A stretch of DNA of 64,000 bases from Paracoccus binzhouensis (GTDB lineage: Bacteria; Pseudomonadota; Alphaproteobacteria; Rhodobacterales; Rhodobacteraceae): contig NZ_JAEHFP010000004.1 in assembly GCF_016446475.1 (NCBI RefSeq), forward strand, positions 1 through 64,000. Reading direction: 5' to 3'. This document shows, piece after piece, positions 17,684-27,862 of the stretch (its first letter is position 1; each line of letters starts with the position of its first letter). The notes beneath the pieces are model-generated. The model saw only the letters and a program-made list of their open reading frames with translations. It ran no database searches and had not been told where the DNA came from. The position numbers were made by a program, and so were the translations under genes.

Positions 17684-20191
17684 TCAGAAATCGAAATCTG
17701 TACTGATCCCGCGTTTCAGCAGCAGCGGCTGCGAAGCGTGATCTTCGAAATGGCTGGTCTTTCCGATGCGCGTTCGCAGCTTCAGGAAGACTGTCTGATT
17801 GTTATAGACGTCTGCCGCCTTGGACAGCAGGAAGCTCCGCGACAACTCGCGCTCGCGCGGGTTCTCAGACGTGAAATCGAATTCCAACTCGGCTTCGTCT
17901 GAGATGAGTGTTTTATCGTCGGCAAAGATGGCTGCATGCACCTGCCGGGGCTGCTGCTTGTCGGTCACTGGCTCCGCCTGATAGAAGGTGACCTGGATCT
18001 GGCCCGTGGTGATCTGAGCACGGGGTGGCGGAATGATCTGCACCGAAACCTGTCCGACATCCTCCTTGCGCTGCTTGCCGACACGCAGGACCGGTAGGAC
18101 AATCTCCTGCAGGCTCGCCCCGCCATGGACAAAGCGGCTGCCCGATCCTTTGACGCGCAGGCGGTTGATCGAGTTCGGGATCAGAATGTCCTGCTCACCT
18201 TCCAGCCCAAGCTGTGCGGCAGAGAACTTCTTCATGCCGCCACTGCTGTTAAGGCCCCGGCCGATCACGAAGCGCCGGTTTCGTGTAACGATCTCGCCCT
18301 CCGGCTCGCTCAGCGCGAAGCCGCTCTCTTCCAGAGCCTTGTGCTGCCACAAGAAGCCGTGATCGGCGGTGATCAGGATGTTCGAGAAATTGGCCGAAGT
18401 CAGCTTCCGCACCAGCTTCACCAGATCCTCGATGGCAGCCTCTGCCGCAGCTGGGACATTTTCCTCGGTGGTGAGCTTGTCGCCAATCGCGTCGATCTGG
18501 TTGTGATACAGATAGAGGACATCATGATCCCGGAAGAGGTCTTTGCCCTCCGATGATCCCAGATTCATGAAATCCTTAGCCGCGAGAACCTTTACCCGGT
18601 CTCCAGCCCGGCCCGCAGCAAGCGCCTTTTCACGCGCAGCGGCCCCCATGGTGCTTTCACCGTCCAGCAGCACCAGATCATTGTCGTCGCGGATCGCCAG
18701 TTGTCGGTGCGGCAACAGCGCCGCCATGCCAAGCTGCGTGTAGCTCGGCAAAACCCCGATCATCGGCTTCAGTTCAGCATCGAACCGATTGAGCTTGCGT
18801 ATCTCGCGCAGTGCCTCTTCGGCCACCTCATAGCGCAGCGCATCCGAGATAATGACAACGACCTTCTGATCCTTGCGCCGGTATTCAGCAGCCTGCCCCC
18901 GGTAGAAATCCACCTGACGTGGAAAGCCCGGGACCGCCCAGTCCGTGAGGCGAGCCACCTGATCCTGCCAGGCATCGTTCAGCTTCAGCACGAAATTCGT
19001 GGTGTAGCGGTTCTCGACCGCTTCATAGAGCGCGGATAGCAGCCCCGACTGCCCGCTTTTCTGCATGTGATAGATGAACTTGCGATAAAGCTGATCCAGC
19101 CGGAACCAGCTTGCGGAATAGCGCTTCACGCCATCGGACAGGCTGGTCATCGTCAGATCGGCCTCGGCCAGCGCCTGCTGAAACTCGGTCGCATAGCCAA
19201 TGGCCTGATAGACATCCGCGTAGCGGCTATACCAATGGCTCTGACGGCGATCGCGCACCCATTTCAGCACATCAGTCGCGGGTAGGCTCTGCCGGGCAAG
19301 CCCCTCAACGATGGCGACGACGATCCTCCGGTCCACTTCCTCGAAATGATCATGCGGCATGAGGGTGCGAAAATCGCGGGAGGCCAGATCGTCCCTGATC
19401 TTCAGCACGCCCTGATAATCGCCCGACAGCTTCTCGAACGCCTCACCCCACCGGCGCGAGGCGCTCCAGCGGCGGAACATCAGCGCGGCATCGGTGTTCA
19501 GGGGGGCAGCTTCTCCCATGGCTCGCGCCCAGGCGCTGGAAAACAGCGTGATGGCGAAATCCTGAAAATCCGGCGCATCCGCCGCATAGCCATAACGCGC
19601 GACCACGTCCTTCCAGAAGAACTCCGTCAGCCCGACCCGATCCATCAGCTTCAGCGCGTCATCACAGCCTTCGGCCAGTTCGGCCAGCAACGCCTCGATC
19701 ACCGTATCGAGATCGCCATCCGCACCGGCGCAGACCGCCAGCATCTTGCGGCGGACATCGTTGGCGCTTTGCGAGGGCCGCTCGCGCTCAATCGCGCGCA
19801 GCGCTTCCAGCCGCTTGCCGGAACGGTAAAATTCGGCGTGATCGCGGACGGCGGCTTCATACTTCGCCGGAATGCCGAGATCAGCCACCCAGATCGCCGC
19901 TTGATCGGCGCGGAACACGGCGCTGGCCAGTTGCACATCCAGCAGCCAGTTCTCGGGCATCGGTGGCTCGGGGCCGTCCTTATAGAGCAGGAACCGCGCC
20001 TTCGGCTCCTGCCGCAGCATGCGGTATTTCAGGCCGAATTCGTTATTGGCGATCTCCACCTTGGTGACGCCGGGCAGATCAACCGCATCGAACGCGGCGC
20101 GCAGATCGCGGGCGGCGTCATACCAGAAGATGATGCGATGGCCCTGATCCTCATAGAGCCGCATCAGGCCGGCGGTGATGCGGTCAGTCAT
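17684..20191 (-). CDS. pglZ: BREX protein PglZ (alkaline phosphatase superfamily)
   Basis: An 835-aa protein of the size usual for type I PglZ. The core alkaline-phosphatase-like domain shows VVVIISDALRYEVAEEAL (metal-site Asp) and ILITADHGFLWQ (Asp-His), the two hallmarks of the PglZ domain. PglZ is the signature BREX protein and works with PglX in host DNA methylation and phage exclusion. It overlaps the pglX end by 8 nt and is followed by brxL 7 nt later. No sign of damage. Confidence 0.95.
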   Translation of the reverse strand: MTDRITAGLMRLYEDQGHRIIFWYDAARDLRAAFDAVDLPGVTKVEIANNEFGLKYRMLRQEPKARFLLYKDGPEPPMPENWLLDVQLASAVFRADQAAIWVADLGIPAKYEAAVRDHAEFYRSGKRLEALRAIERERPSQSANDVRRKMLAVCAGADGDLDTVIEALLAELAEGCDDALKLMDRVGLTEFFWKDVVARYGYAADAPDFQDFAITLFSSAWARAMGEAAPLNTDAALMFRRWSASRRWGEAFEKLSGDYQGVLKIRDDLASRDFRTLMPHDHFEEVDRRIVVAIVEGLARQSLPATDVLKWVRDRRQSHWYSRYADVYQAIGYATEFQQALAEADLTMTSLSDGVKRYSASWFRLDQLYRKFIYHMQKSGQSGLLSALYEAVENRYTTNFVLKLNDAWQDQVARLTDWAVPGFPRQVDFYRGQAAEYRRKDQKVVVIISDALRYEVAEEALREIRKLNRFDAELKPMIGVLPSYTQLGMAALLPHRQLAIRDDNDLVLLDGESTMGAAAREKALAAGRAGDRVKVLAAKDFMNLGSSEGKDLFRDHDVLYLYHNQIDAIGDKLTTEENVPAAAEAAIEDLVKLVRKLTSANFSNILITADHGFLWQHKALEESGFALSEPEGEIVTRNRRFVIGRGLNSSGGMKKFSAAQLGLEGEQDILIPNSINRLRVKGSGSRFVHGGASLQEIVLPVLRVGKQRKEDVGQVSVQIIPPPRAQITTGQIQVTFYQAEPVTDKQQPRQVHAAIFADDKTLISDEAELEFDFTSENPRERELSRSFLLSKAADVYNNQTVFLKLRTRIGKTSHFEDHASQPLLLKRGISTDFDF

Positions 20192-23100
20192 CCGCAGCCT
20201 CCAGCCCCTTGATCGGCTTCAGCGCACCGGCGAACAGCGGATAGTTGCGCTTCACCCCGTCATCCAGATCGATGGCGATCTTCTGCTGCGCCATCGGATA
20301 GACGACATCGCGCTCCCATTCGGTCAGCTCCGCAATCTGCTTGATGACCGTGGCTGTTTCCTTCTGCGCCTTTGTCTGCTGGGCGGGCGTGGCGGCAGGA
20401 TCGACGGCCAGCTTTTCCAGCCGGGTGCGCTCCACCTCCAGCTTATGGATGAATTCGCGTACATATTGGTTCAGCACGACCGAGACTGTGTCGGGTCGGT
20501 AGCGGTGCATATAGATCAGCGCATTGAAGCTGCCCTTGGGGCTGGAGAACATCCAGTAAATAGGGCGCTTCTTGAAGCGGCGCACATGATAGTCGAAGAA
20601 GTCCTTCGTAAACCACTTGCGCAGATCCTTGCCGAGGGCGGCTTCGATGAAGGCGAGGTTTTCGCGGAACTTCGCCTCGCCAAAGGTGATGCGTAGGAAA
20701 TCGCGGGCGCGAGTGACGATGTCATCGGCGAACCAGTCAGCATCCAGCACCGGGATGACATTGTCGCGGTCGGGTGCGAAGCTGGGTTCCGGCACGCGCG
20801 CAAGATATTCCTCAATCCCTTCGCCCTGATTGGCGAGGATCAGGCCCGGCGCGTCGAGGCTGTAGCGTCCGAACATGCAGCCCACGGCATAGTGGAGGAA
20901 TTCGGCCATCGTATCCTCGCGCAGCCGCGCCTCGCGGTCCTCTTCCGAACCCTTCACGCCATAACGATAGGCAGGGTTGCAGGTGAGAGTAATTTCCTCG
21001 ATCGGCACTTCAGACGTGAGTTCGTCAGCCAAGCCATAGGCGTCGATGAAGATGCGGTTATTCTCTTGCTCCAGCCGCTGCATGTCGTCTGTCATGCCCT
21101 GCCAGTCGGCGCGGAGGTTGGCGTAGGTAGCCGCCAGCGTGTCACCGCGATGGTCGGGCGCGAGCAGCGGGAGCGTGGTGAAATCCCACGAGGTTTCGTA
21201 GGCGTCCCAGTCGGATTTTGCCGTCTCAGTCGCTCCCGAAACATTCACTGCTACAGCGTCATTGCTTTGAGGAATGAACGGTAAGCTTAAGACATGAGTG
21301 AGTTTGAAATCCAAGGTCGGCGCCAGCATGCGTAGCAGGAAACTGGAGACGCGACTGTTCAAAAATCCATGAATCGAGGGGCTTAGGCTAGGGCTGTTTT
21401 CAAAGCCCATAGGCCCTTTTGCATCGAACATCGAACCGCTTGGCACAACGCGTATCGCAAAGTCGTTGCTTGATATGCCCGACCACGTGAAACCGCCTCT
21501 GAAACCGAAGTCGCCATTGTAGTTGTGCGATCTCACTCGGCCAGTTCGCTCGTCTTTGAAGTTCCTCAGTTCGATGCCGTCATCAAACCAGTTCACGAAA
21601 TGCTCAAGATTGCCATACCACCGCCGGGAACCGCCGCCCTTTACGTAAGGGAACCAACGCAGGCCAGAAGCTTGAGCTTCCTCATTGCTTTGCATAGTGA
21701 AGCCGACGTTTGATCTGCTCACTTCGTGCCATTCACGGAGGAAGGTATCATTGCTTCCGGTCGCCAAGCCCTCTCGCGTAACAATCACTTCAGAAATTGA
21801 TCTATTATTTGAGAAAAGGTTTCGGACATTCTCGGCGGCCCAATAGATCAATGGGTCTCCTGGTATCATTTCAAATTGCCGGGAAGACATTGAAAACTGG
21901 AGGTATGGAGCGCCCCCCCCTGCAACTCTGGCTAAATCTGCTTCTTTCTCGGCCTCATCCTGACCATCTGTAAGGCGCACAAAATCGCCTTTGAAATCCA
22001 GGTCTACGGAATTCCCGATAATGAATGCGGTCGTGGAAACCACTTCACCCCCAATCGAATCAAAGGCGCGCTCGCCAAGTTGAGCCATTCCTCGAATAGT
22101 CGAATTTGAAAGTATAGCGACTCGGATTGCTTCGTATCTCGGAGCAAACATCCAACCTTGCATGGTGATCATGCCGACGAGACCAGCGGTGAAAGAAAGT
22201 CGTATATTTCTCAGGATGAAGGCCTGATACAGATCATATTTGCCGTCTCTGAACGTTGACTCAAGATATGCTTGAAGATCGTCGTTTAGGTCTGCTTTTT
22301 TCTTATATGGTGGATTGGCCACTACTACGTGGTACTTCTGCGACAGCACCTCAGCCATGCGCAGCACGGTCGCAACGCGCTCCTGCACCTCCTTCAGCAG
22401 CAAATCGGTCCCGAAATCCCGCGCCTCGACCACCCGCAGAGTCTCGGCCGGATCGCGCAGCTTCGGCACGATCAGCGAGCCAAAGTTCTTGGCCTGCTCA
22501 AACTGCCCCAGCGTCTCGCGAAGCTCATCGGTGAACAGATCCTTGCCCACCACGGCGGCGACGTCCTGCATCTCGGCAGAGGTAAAGCGCACATCCTGCA
22601 GCACGACGATGTCGGGCTTTTCCTCCATCCGCAGGAACCGCCGCCGCCCCAGCCTTGCCGCTGCCTTCATCGACAGCGCGAACGCCGCCAAGGCACCGGC
22701 GCGGTCGTCAATCTCGATGCCGGTCAGGTTATGCTTCAGGATCAGGCCGGGGATCTCGGCCGAGTCATGGCCTTCCTCCGCATAGATTTCGTAGAGCAGG
22801 TCAAACGCATAGGTCAGCATATGGCCCGAGCCACAGGCCGGATCGCAGATGCGGATATCCTCGGGCCGGTTGATCTTCAGGAAGTCCGTCTCGGGTTCCT
22901 CTGGCGCGATGTAATAATCCATCTTCGCCGCGAGCTTCGACTGCGGACGGTTCAGCAGCCACAGCCTCCCTAGTGAGTTTTCCACCAGATAGCGGACGAT
23001 CCAATGCGGGGTGAACAACTGCGTCGCGGCAGGGATATTTTCCGCCGTGATCTTCTGGTTCTTCTTCAGGCCCGCAAAAACCTGATCCTTCTTTTCGCTG

Positions 23101-23714
23101 ATATAGAACTGGTACAGCCAGCCGATGATCTCGACATCCTGGCAGGCCTCTTCCGTCATCACCTCGCGCAGGCGGGCAAGGATGCTATCAGGCGACAGAA
23201 GATCGTCGGGTATCAGCAGTTCGGTGTAATCCTCGGCCCGGTCGAGCATATCGGCGCGCTCAAACATATAGGGCATCGCGCCGTGCCATTCGTTGCAGGC
23301 ATGGATCAGCAGCAGGCGATAGGCCTCCGCCTGACCGTCATGGGCAGGGCGCGTGCCGTTCAGATATTCGGCAATTTCTGGCCGTGCGCGATCCGGCAAG
23401 TTTCCGGCCATCGCCTCGGCCAATATCTCTGGCCGGGTGGCACCATCGGCAGGAGATACGACGCGCGGGTTGGTCAGGCCCGTGACATCCATAAAGCGCA
23501 GCGCGGTGAAACGGTTGAACCAGGTATAGGCCGCTTGCTCGATCACGTGGGCGCGGTTGCTGTTGGCGGCGGCTTCCAGCTTGGCAATTGCTTTGGGATG
23601 CTCGCGGCGCGCTGCTGCGCCTTCGGCCAGCACCATGTCCAGCCGGGCAGTGACCTGATCGATCAGCAGGTTGCGCGCGCTTTGCGCAAATTTCTTCAGG
23701 GCGTTGGTATCCAT
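20184..23714 (-). CDS. pglX: BREX adenine methyltransferase PglX
   Basis: A 1176-aa gamma-class N6-adenine methyltransferase. Motif I is DPACGSGHMLTYAF (about residue 295), the catalytic motif is VVVANPPYKKK (about 465), and target recognition follows. In BREX, PglX marks host DNA at a non-palindromic site and is needed for both methylation and defence. The start MDTNALKKFAQSARN overlaps the brxC stop by one base. The stretch from just after NPPY to about residue 825 (roughly 21240-22320) is visibly AT-richer than the flanking parts of the gene. That suggests the specificity domain has been exchanged by recombination. Confidence 0.95.
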   Translation of the reverse strand: MDTNALKKFAQSARNLLIDQVTARLDMVLAEGAAARREHPKAIAKLEAAANSNRAHVIEQAAYTWFNRFTALRFMDVTGLTNPRVVSPADGATRPEILAEAMAGNLPDRARPEIAEYLNGTRPAHDGQAEAYRLLLIHACNEWHGAMPYMFERADMLDRAEDYTELLIPDDLLSPDSILARLREVMTEEACQDVEIIGWLYQFYISEKKDQVFAGLKKNQKITAENIPAATQLFTPHWIVRYLVENSLGRLWLLNRPQSKLAAKMDYYIAPEEPETDFLKINRPEDIRICDPACGSGHMLTYAFDLLYEIYAEEGHDSAEIPGLILKHNLTGIEIDDRAGALAAFALSMKAAARLGRRRFLRMEEKPDIVVLQDVRFTSAEMQDVAAVVGKDLFTDELRETLGQFEQAKNFGSLIVPKLRDPAETLRVVEARDFGTDLLLKEVQERVATVLRMAEVLSQKYHVVVANPPYKKKADLNDDLQAYLESTFRDGKYDLYQAFILRNIRLSFTAGLVGMITMQGWMFAPRYEAIRVAILSNSTIRGMAQLGERAFDSIGGEVVSTTAFIIGNSVDLDFKGDFVRLTDGQDEAEKEADLARVAGGGAPYLQFSMSSRQFEMIPGDPLIYWAAENVRNLFSNNRSISEVIVTREGLATGSNDTFLREWHEVSRSNVGFTMQSNEEAQASGLRWFPYVKGGGSRRWYGNLEHFVNWFDDGIELRNFKDERTGRVRSHNYNGDFGFRGGFTWSGISSNDFAIRVVPSGSMFDAKGPMGFENSPSLSPSIHGFLNSRVSSFLLRMLAPTLDFKLTHVLSLPFIPQSNDAVAVNVSGATETAKSDWDAYETSWDFTTLPLLAPDHRGDTLAATYANLRADWQGMTDDMQRLEQENNRIFIDAYGLADELTSEVPIEEITLTCNPAYRYGVKGSEEDREARLREDTMAEFLHYAVGCMFGRYSLDAPGLILANQGEGIEEYLARVPEPSFAPDRDNVIPVLDADWFADDIVTRARDFLRITFGEAKFRENLAFIEAALGKDLRKWFTKDFFDYHVRRFKKRPIYWMFSSPKGSFNALIYMHRYRPDTVSVVLNQYVREFIHKLEVERTRLEKLAVDPAATPAQQTKAQKETATVIKQIAELTEWERDVVYPMAQQKIAIDLDDGVKRNYPLFAGALKPIKGLEAADD

Positions 23715-26700
23715 CAGACAATCACTTTCTTGCCCGCGCCGATCTCGGCCAGCAGGGTCTTTTTCATCTCATCAAGGTAGCGGGTCACATCGTCCTCATC
23801 TTCGAGATAGGTTTTCGCGAAGGGGACGGTGATCGACTGCGCCTTGATATATTGGGGTTTCACCGGTGCTGGCGGCACATATGGCGCTGGCTGAGGTTCG
23901 GCCACGCCGCCAGCGGGCTGAGGCTGCGGTGCCGGTGTTTGCGCTGGTGCTGGCGTCAGCTCCGCAATGCGGGTCAGCGTGTCAGCCAGAAGATTGGAGC
24001 GCACCTCGGTCGCCAGATTGCGCAACGCCGGGATCAGGCTCTGTGCGGCAAGGTCTGATTTCCGCGCAGTAAGCCCTTCGCGGATGCGCGCCTGCTGCTC
24101 GGGCGGCAGTGCGCCAAACTCCGAAGTCTGGGCGACTTTTCCGGCAACCTCATCAATCGCTATGATGACAGCGTTGCGCTCAGCCAGAACGGTTTGCTCG
24201 ATACGCTCCTTCAGGGCGTAAAAATCCGCTTTCAGTTCCTGAATTGCGGTGCCCTTGTAGCACTGCGGATCCTCAAGAACCTGACGCAGTTTGTCGGCGG
24301 CAGCACCTTCGGAATAGCCAAGGTTCTGATCCTGCTTGGTCAGGAAAGAACGCACCTCATCGTAGATGCCTTTTTGTGGTCCGCGCATGAAGCTGCGGAC
24401 TTTGTCGAAGACATCCTCTTTTGCATCAAGAAGCTGGTCTTCCTGCCCGATCGGTCCGGTGATGAACCAGGTCGCCGACTGGTCGCGCATCCCATCCAGC
24501 ATGGTGCGCAGGGGATCGAGGGCGGCGGCAAAGGGATAGGCTGCAATGGCGCGACTCTCCTGCTCGACATCGCCGAGCAGCTTGCGCAGTTGCGTCTGCC
24601 ACTCCGCACCCAAACTGCGCGCGTCATTGCCAGAGGCAGGAAGATCGAACAGCTCCTGAAACAGTTCGCGCGCTTTGCGGATCTGGGCAGCAGTGAACTC
24701 GATCTGCGGGGAAAGCAGAATGTTGCCAAGGGCATGGCTGTTGCGCAGCCCCTGCACCAGCGCATCCCCTTCCAGCAAAGCACTGTCGGCCCGAGCCTCA
24801 AGCTTGCCGCGTGCGACGAGGCTCGCGGTCAGGCAAAGGACGGCGATGGAAGGCCAGCCATAAGGTTTTGCTCCGAACTTCTCGACCAAAGCCTTGACCG
24901 AGACCCGCGTCCCAAGGCGCATCTGAGCCTGAGCATGATTCAGCACGTCCTGCTCGGCTTCAGTCAGACCGCTGCCTTCGCCGCCGAAAAGCCCGCCATC
25001 GACGCGTCCGGCTCGCCCAAGATCTGCTTCGGTGTAAGTGGCACCGCGCAGGACAGGCAGGCTGGTATAGACCTTGTCCACCAAGACCTGGAAACCTTTG
25101 ACCAGCCGATCCTGCGGATCTTCGCCACCGATCTCCAGCTCGGCACCGCGCACGAAGAGCCGAGCATCCGCGATAAGGCCGCGCAGCCGCTGCACCAGTT
25201 CCTTTTCGCGCCGCGTATTCTGGTCACGCTTCTCCGCAATGATACGATCACGACCGGGTTGGGCGTCGCCGCTGGTGACCTGACGCGCAAATTTTACGGT
25301 CTGGAGCCAGAGGACGAGATCGCGCGTAAAACGCACATCACGCCCGAGCAGGACAATCATCTCATCGCTTGCCATGCTGTTCGAACGAACCACATCCGGT
25401 GCGTCGGAATCGTCGCTGAACGGCGAGATGATATTGACGGAAAGCTCATGTTCCCGGTTCAGGCTGTGGCCATCAAGCTTGCGGGTGAAAGCGTAATCGA
25501 CACCCGTGCCGGCATGCTTGATCTTGCCGTGACGGAGGATCGCGCCGAACGCCAGTTCATCGAGCTGCCGTTCTATCTCGGCGGGATCGACGGCGATTGC
25601 CTTGATCTCGGCCTCGACGTCCTTTTCCTCATTGGTGAGGAATTCATAGACTTCGCCGTTGCGCTGGATCAGCGTCTGACGCTCCAGAAGCGACAAGGCC
25701 TCCTCGATATTGCGGCGCTGCTCGGTCTGGTCCGCCTCGAACCGGGACAACAGGAGGATCGATATGTTGCGGGCAGTCGGTTTGAATTCCTTGACGTATT
25801 TGACAAGGAACAACACCTTCAGCACCCGCACGGCAAAATCATCGCCAAGGTTCTTTTCAGCCAGTTGGATTGACTGCTGAACCGATGATTTCAGGGCGGT
25901 GCGAATCCCCTCAAACATCAGGTCAAAGGTCGCCAGCCCCCCAACCGGCGTGTCGGCCAGCTTTTTGGCCACCTCCTGAAACACCCCCAGCATAGAGCGT
26001 TCGCCGACCGAGCTGTGCTTACCCTCAAACGCGTTATGCTGCGAGAGGCCCATGATCGCGCGCTGGAACAGGTCATACTGGTAGTTCGGGAACGGGTAGC
26101 TCGCGACGAACTGGTCTTTTCCGGAGAAGTTCCTGAACTTGAAAGAATTATCGCCGAAATCGAACAAAGTGCGCAGGTTGTTTTCCTCAGCATCATAAAG
26201 ATTGCCAAGGGTGATCTGACCAGCCTCGGTCTTGGCCAGCAGACGGCGCTGGATAACTTCGGCCACATCCTGAGAGTTCAGCGGCATCCGGTTGGCAAAG
26301 CGCGCCTGGATTTTCGAGAAGTCATTTTCTTGCTGCGCCGTCAGATCCCCGATGACCGAACCCATGTCCTGCTGGGCGGTGACGACAATCCAGGCCTGCC
26401 CCTTGCACTTCGTGTTCAGGCTTTCGGCAATGGTTTGCAGGTTCGTCATGAGCTTGACGTTGTCGGCGATATACTGCCCCACCTCATCGACGAAGAAATT
26501 CAGCCGGAACTTCGGCCCCTGCGCATCGATCCACGACTTCACCATATTGGCGAAATCCTCGATCGAGACCTTCGTATCCTTACGATACTGGCCAAGAACA
26601 TCCTTGACCTCATCGCCCGTGACCTCGGCAAAGGCGGCGGCAATGTGCTTGCCTTCCATCAGAGCCTGTTCGCGCCCGCGCTCCCAAGGCTTACCGGAAG

Positions 26701-27253
26701 ACTGCGCAAAGGCCGCCTTGAAGGCATCGAGCTTGCCTCGACTGTCCAAATCACGCTCGAACTGCGCGATATGCGGGAGCTTGCCGTAATAACCGCACAT
26801 CTCGTCAAAGACCTTCTGAAAGACGGCCAGAAGCGCATCAACATCCGTCTTCGAGATCACATCCGCCTTTTGGTCGATATTGAACAAGACCGACCGGGAC
26901 GGAATCGATACTGCCTTGCGCAAGGCCCCCGCCAGCATCGGATTGCCTGCGAGCTTTCGCTCAAAGATTTCAACGGCGCGCTGCCCCTCGACCTCGTCAT
27001 TCTCCAGAAGGAGGGCGAGCATCTTCAGCAGGTGAGACTTACCTGATCCGAAAAAACCCGAAATCCACACGCCGTTCGCGGTATCGTAATTGTTGTAGGC
27101 GTCGAGGAATTGCTCCAGCCGGGCGCCGATCTCGTTGGTGATGACATATTCATCAAGCTCAGTCAGGAGGCTGGCCTTGTCGTCAGCCTTGATCACCCCA
27201 TCGATCGAACGGTCGACCGGCTTGGCAAAGATATCACGCAGAAAAGTAGCCAT
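23714..27253 (-). CDS. brxC: BREX protein BrxC (large P-loop ATPase)
   Basis: A 1179-aa ATPase beginning MATFLRDIFAKPVDRSIDGV with Walker A GFFGSGKSH at residues 66-74, and FFVDEVGQYI as a likely Walker B (about 260). This is the BrxC/PglY family (formerly DUF499-like), the AAA-type engine of BREX. Near the C-terminus is a Pro/Ala/Gln-rich linker (about residues 1105-1145). It starts 3 nt after the brxB stop and ends on the pglX start, consistent with a single transcript. Confidence 0.93.
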   Translation of the reverse strand: MATFLRDIFAKPVDRSIDGVIKADDKASLLTELDEYVITNEIGARLEQFLDAYNNYDTANGVWISGFFGSGKSHLLKMLALLLENDEVEGQRAVEIFERKLAGNPMLAGALRKAVSIPSRSVLFNIDQKADVISKTDVDALLAVFQKVFDEMCGYYGKLPHIAQFERDLDSRGKLDAFKAAFAQSSGKPWERGREQALMEGKHIAAAFAEVTGDEVKDVLGQYRKDTKVSIEDFANMVKSWIDAQGPKFRLNFFVDEVGQYIADNVKLMTNLQTIAESLNTKCKGQAWIVVTAQQDMGSVIGDLTAQQENDFSKIQARFANRMPLNSQDVAEVIQRRLLAKTEAGQITLGNLYDAEENNLRTLFDFGDNSFKFRNFSGKDQFVASYPFPNYQYDLFQRAIMGLSQHNAFEGKHSSVGERSMLGVFQEVAKKLADTPVGGLATFDLMFEGIRTALKSSVQQSIQLAEKNLGDDFAVRVLKVLFLVKYVKEFKPTARNISILLLSRFEADQTEQRRNIEEALSLLERQTLIQRNGEVYEFLTNEEKDVEAEIKAIAVDPAEIERQLDELAFGAILRHGKIKHAGTGVDYAFTRKLDGHSLNREHELSVNIISPFSDDSDAPDVVRSNSMASDEMIVLLGRDVRFTRDLVLWLQTVKFARQVTSGDAQPGRDRIIAEKRDQNTRREKELVQRLRGLIADARLFVRGAELEIGGEDPQDRLVKGFQVLVDKVYTSLPVLRGATYTEADLGRAGRVDGGLFGGEGSGLTEAEQDVLNHAQAQMRLGTRVSVKALVEKFGAKPYGWPSIAVLCLTASLVARGKLEARADSALLEGDALVQGLRNSHALGNILLSPQIEFTAAQIRKARELFQELFDLPASGNDARSLGAEWQTQLRKLLGDVEQESRAIAAYPFAAALDPLRTMLDGMRDQSATWFITGPIGQEDQLLDAKEDVFDKVRSFMRGPQKGIYDEVRSFLTKQDQNLGYSEGAAADKLRQVLEDPQCYKGTAIQELKADFYALKERIEQTVLAERNAVIIAIDEVAGKVAQTSEFGALPPEQQARIREGLTARKSDLAAQSLIPALRNLATEVRSNLLADTLTRIAELTPAPAQTPAPQPQPAGGVAEPQPAPYVPPAPVKPQYIKAQSITVPFAKTYLEDEDDVTRYLDEMKKTLLAEIGAGKKVIV

Positions 27254-27256
27254 GGG

Positions 27257-27862
27257 TCAGACCTCGTAATTCATGATATTGAACGCGCGGTAGTATTTGT
27301 CGTCATGCAGCAAGCCGAACAATTCCAGCGATGCTCCTGTCGCCAGCGCGTGCGTGTATTTTCCCGGAAAGAACATGACCGTCGGGCGATCTTTCGCGGT
27401 GCTTTGCAGGTTGTTGAGTACGTTGTGCGACCGTAGGTAGGGGTAAACCTCGCCTACGCCTGACAGGAAGATCACGTCGTGCGGGACTTCTTCGATGTGC
27501 CGCGCAATCTCTGGAATGAGGTGTGCCTGCGGGTCCAGAACCCCCTGCAACAGTTCCTTGAGCTCCGCCTTTTCCGTTTCGGCTTCAACCTCAAGGATCT
27601 GCTCGAAGATACCCCGGTCTTCGAGGATCCTGATCGAAAGATCATAGAGATCAATATCAAGTACGCGCACACCGGCGTGGCTCAGCCGGGCGATCAGATC
27701 CTCGCGATCCTCGCCCAGGCTCAGTCCGTCTTCGGCATCAAAAGCGCAGATAAAAAAGGGAACCTCGTTTCCCAGCCCTTGCTTTTGCAAGAACCGATCG
27801 CTGGAAACTACCCTGAATAGGTGCTCGGCGCGGGCGCGCCGATCAGTTTTCGTGCCCACCAT
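27257..27862 (-). CDS. brxB: BREX protein BrxB (DUF1788)
   Basis: A 201-aa protein of the DUF1788 family, with features I recognise such as FFICAFDAEDGLSLGE and DVIFLSGVGEVYPYLRSH. The usual length is about 200 aa. BrxB is a core type I BREX component of unclear biochemical role, perhaps assembling BrxC and PglZ. It overlaps brxA by one to a few bases (ATG on the brxA stop) and lies 3 nt before brxC. Confidence 0.9.
   Translation of the reverse strand: MVGTKTDRRARAEHLFRVVSSDRFLQKQGLGNEVPFFICAFDAEDGLSLGEDREDLIARLSHAGVRVLDIDLYDLSIRILEDRGIFEQILEVEAETEKAELKELLQGVLDPQAHLIPEIARHIEEVPHDVIFLSGVGEVYPYLRSHNVLNNLQSTAKDRPTVMFFPGKYTHALATGASLELFGLLHDDKYYRAFNIMNYEV

Noticed and set aside
24194..25873. 559-codon plus-strand frame opposite brxC
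   Set aside because: Antisense shadow of a well-identified BREX ATPase.
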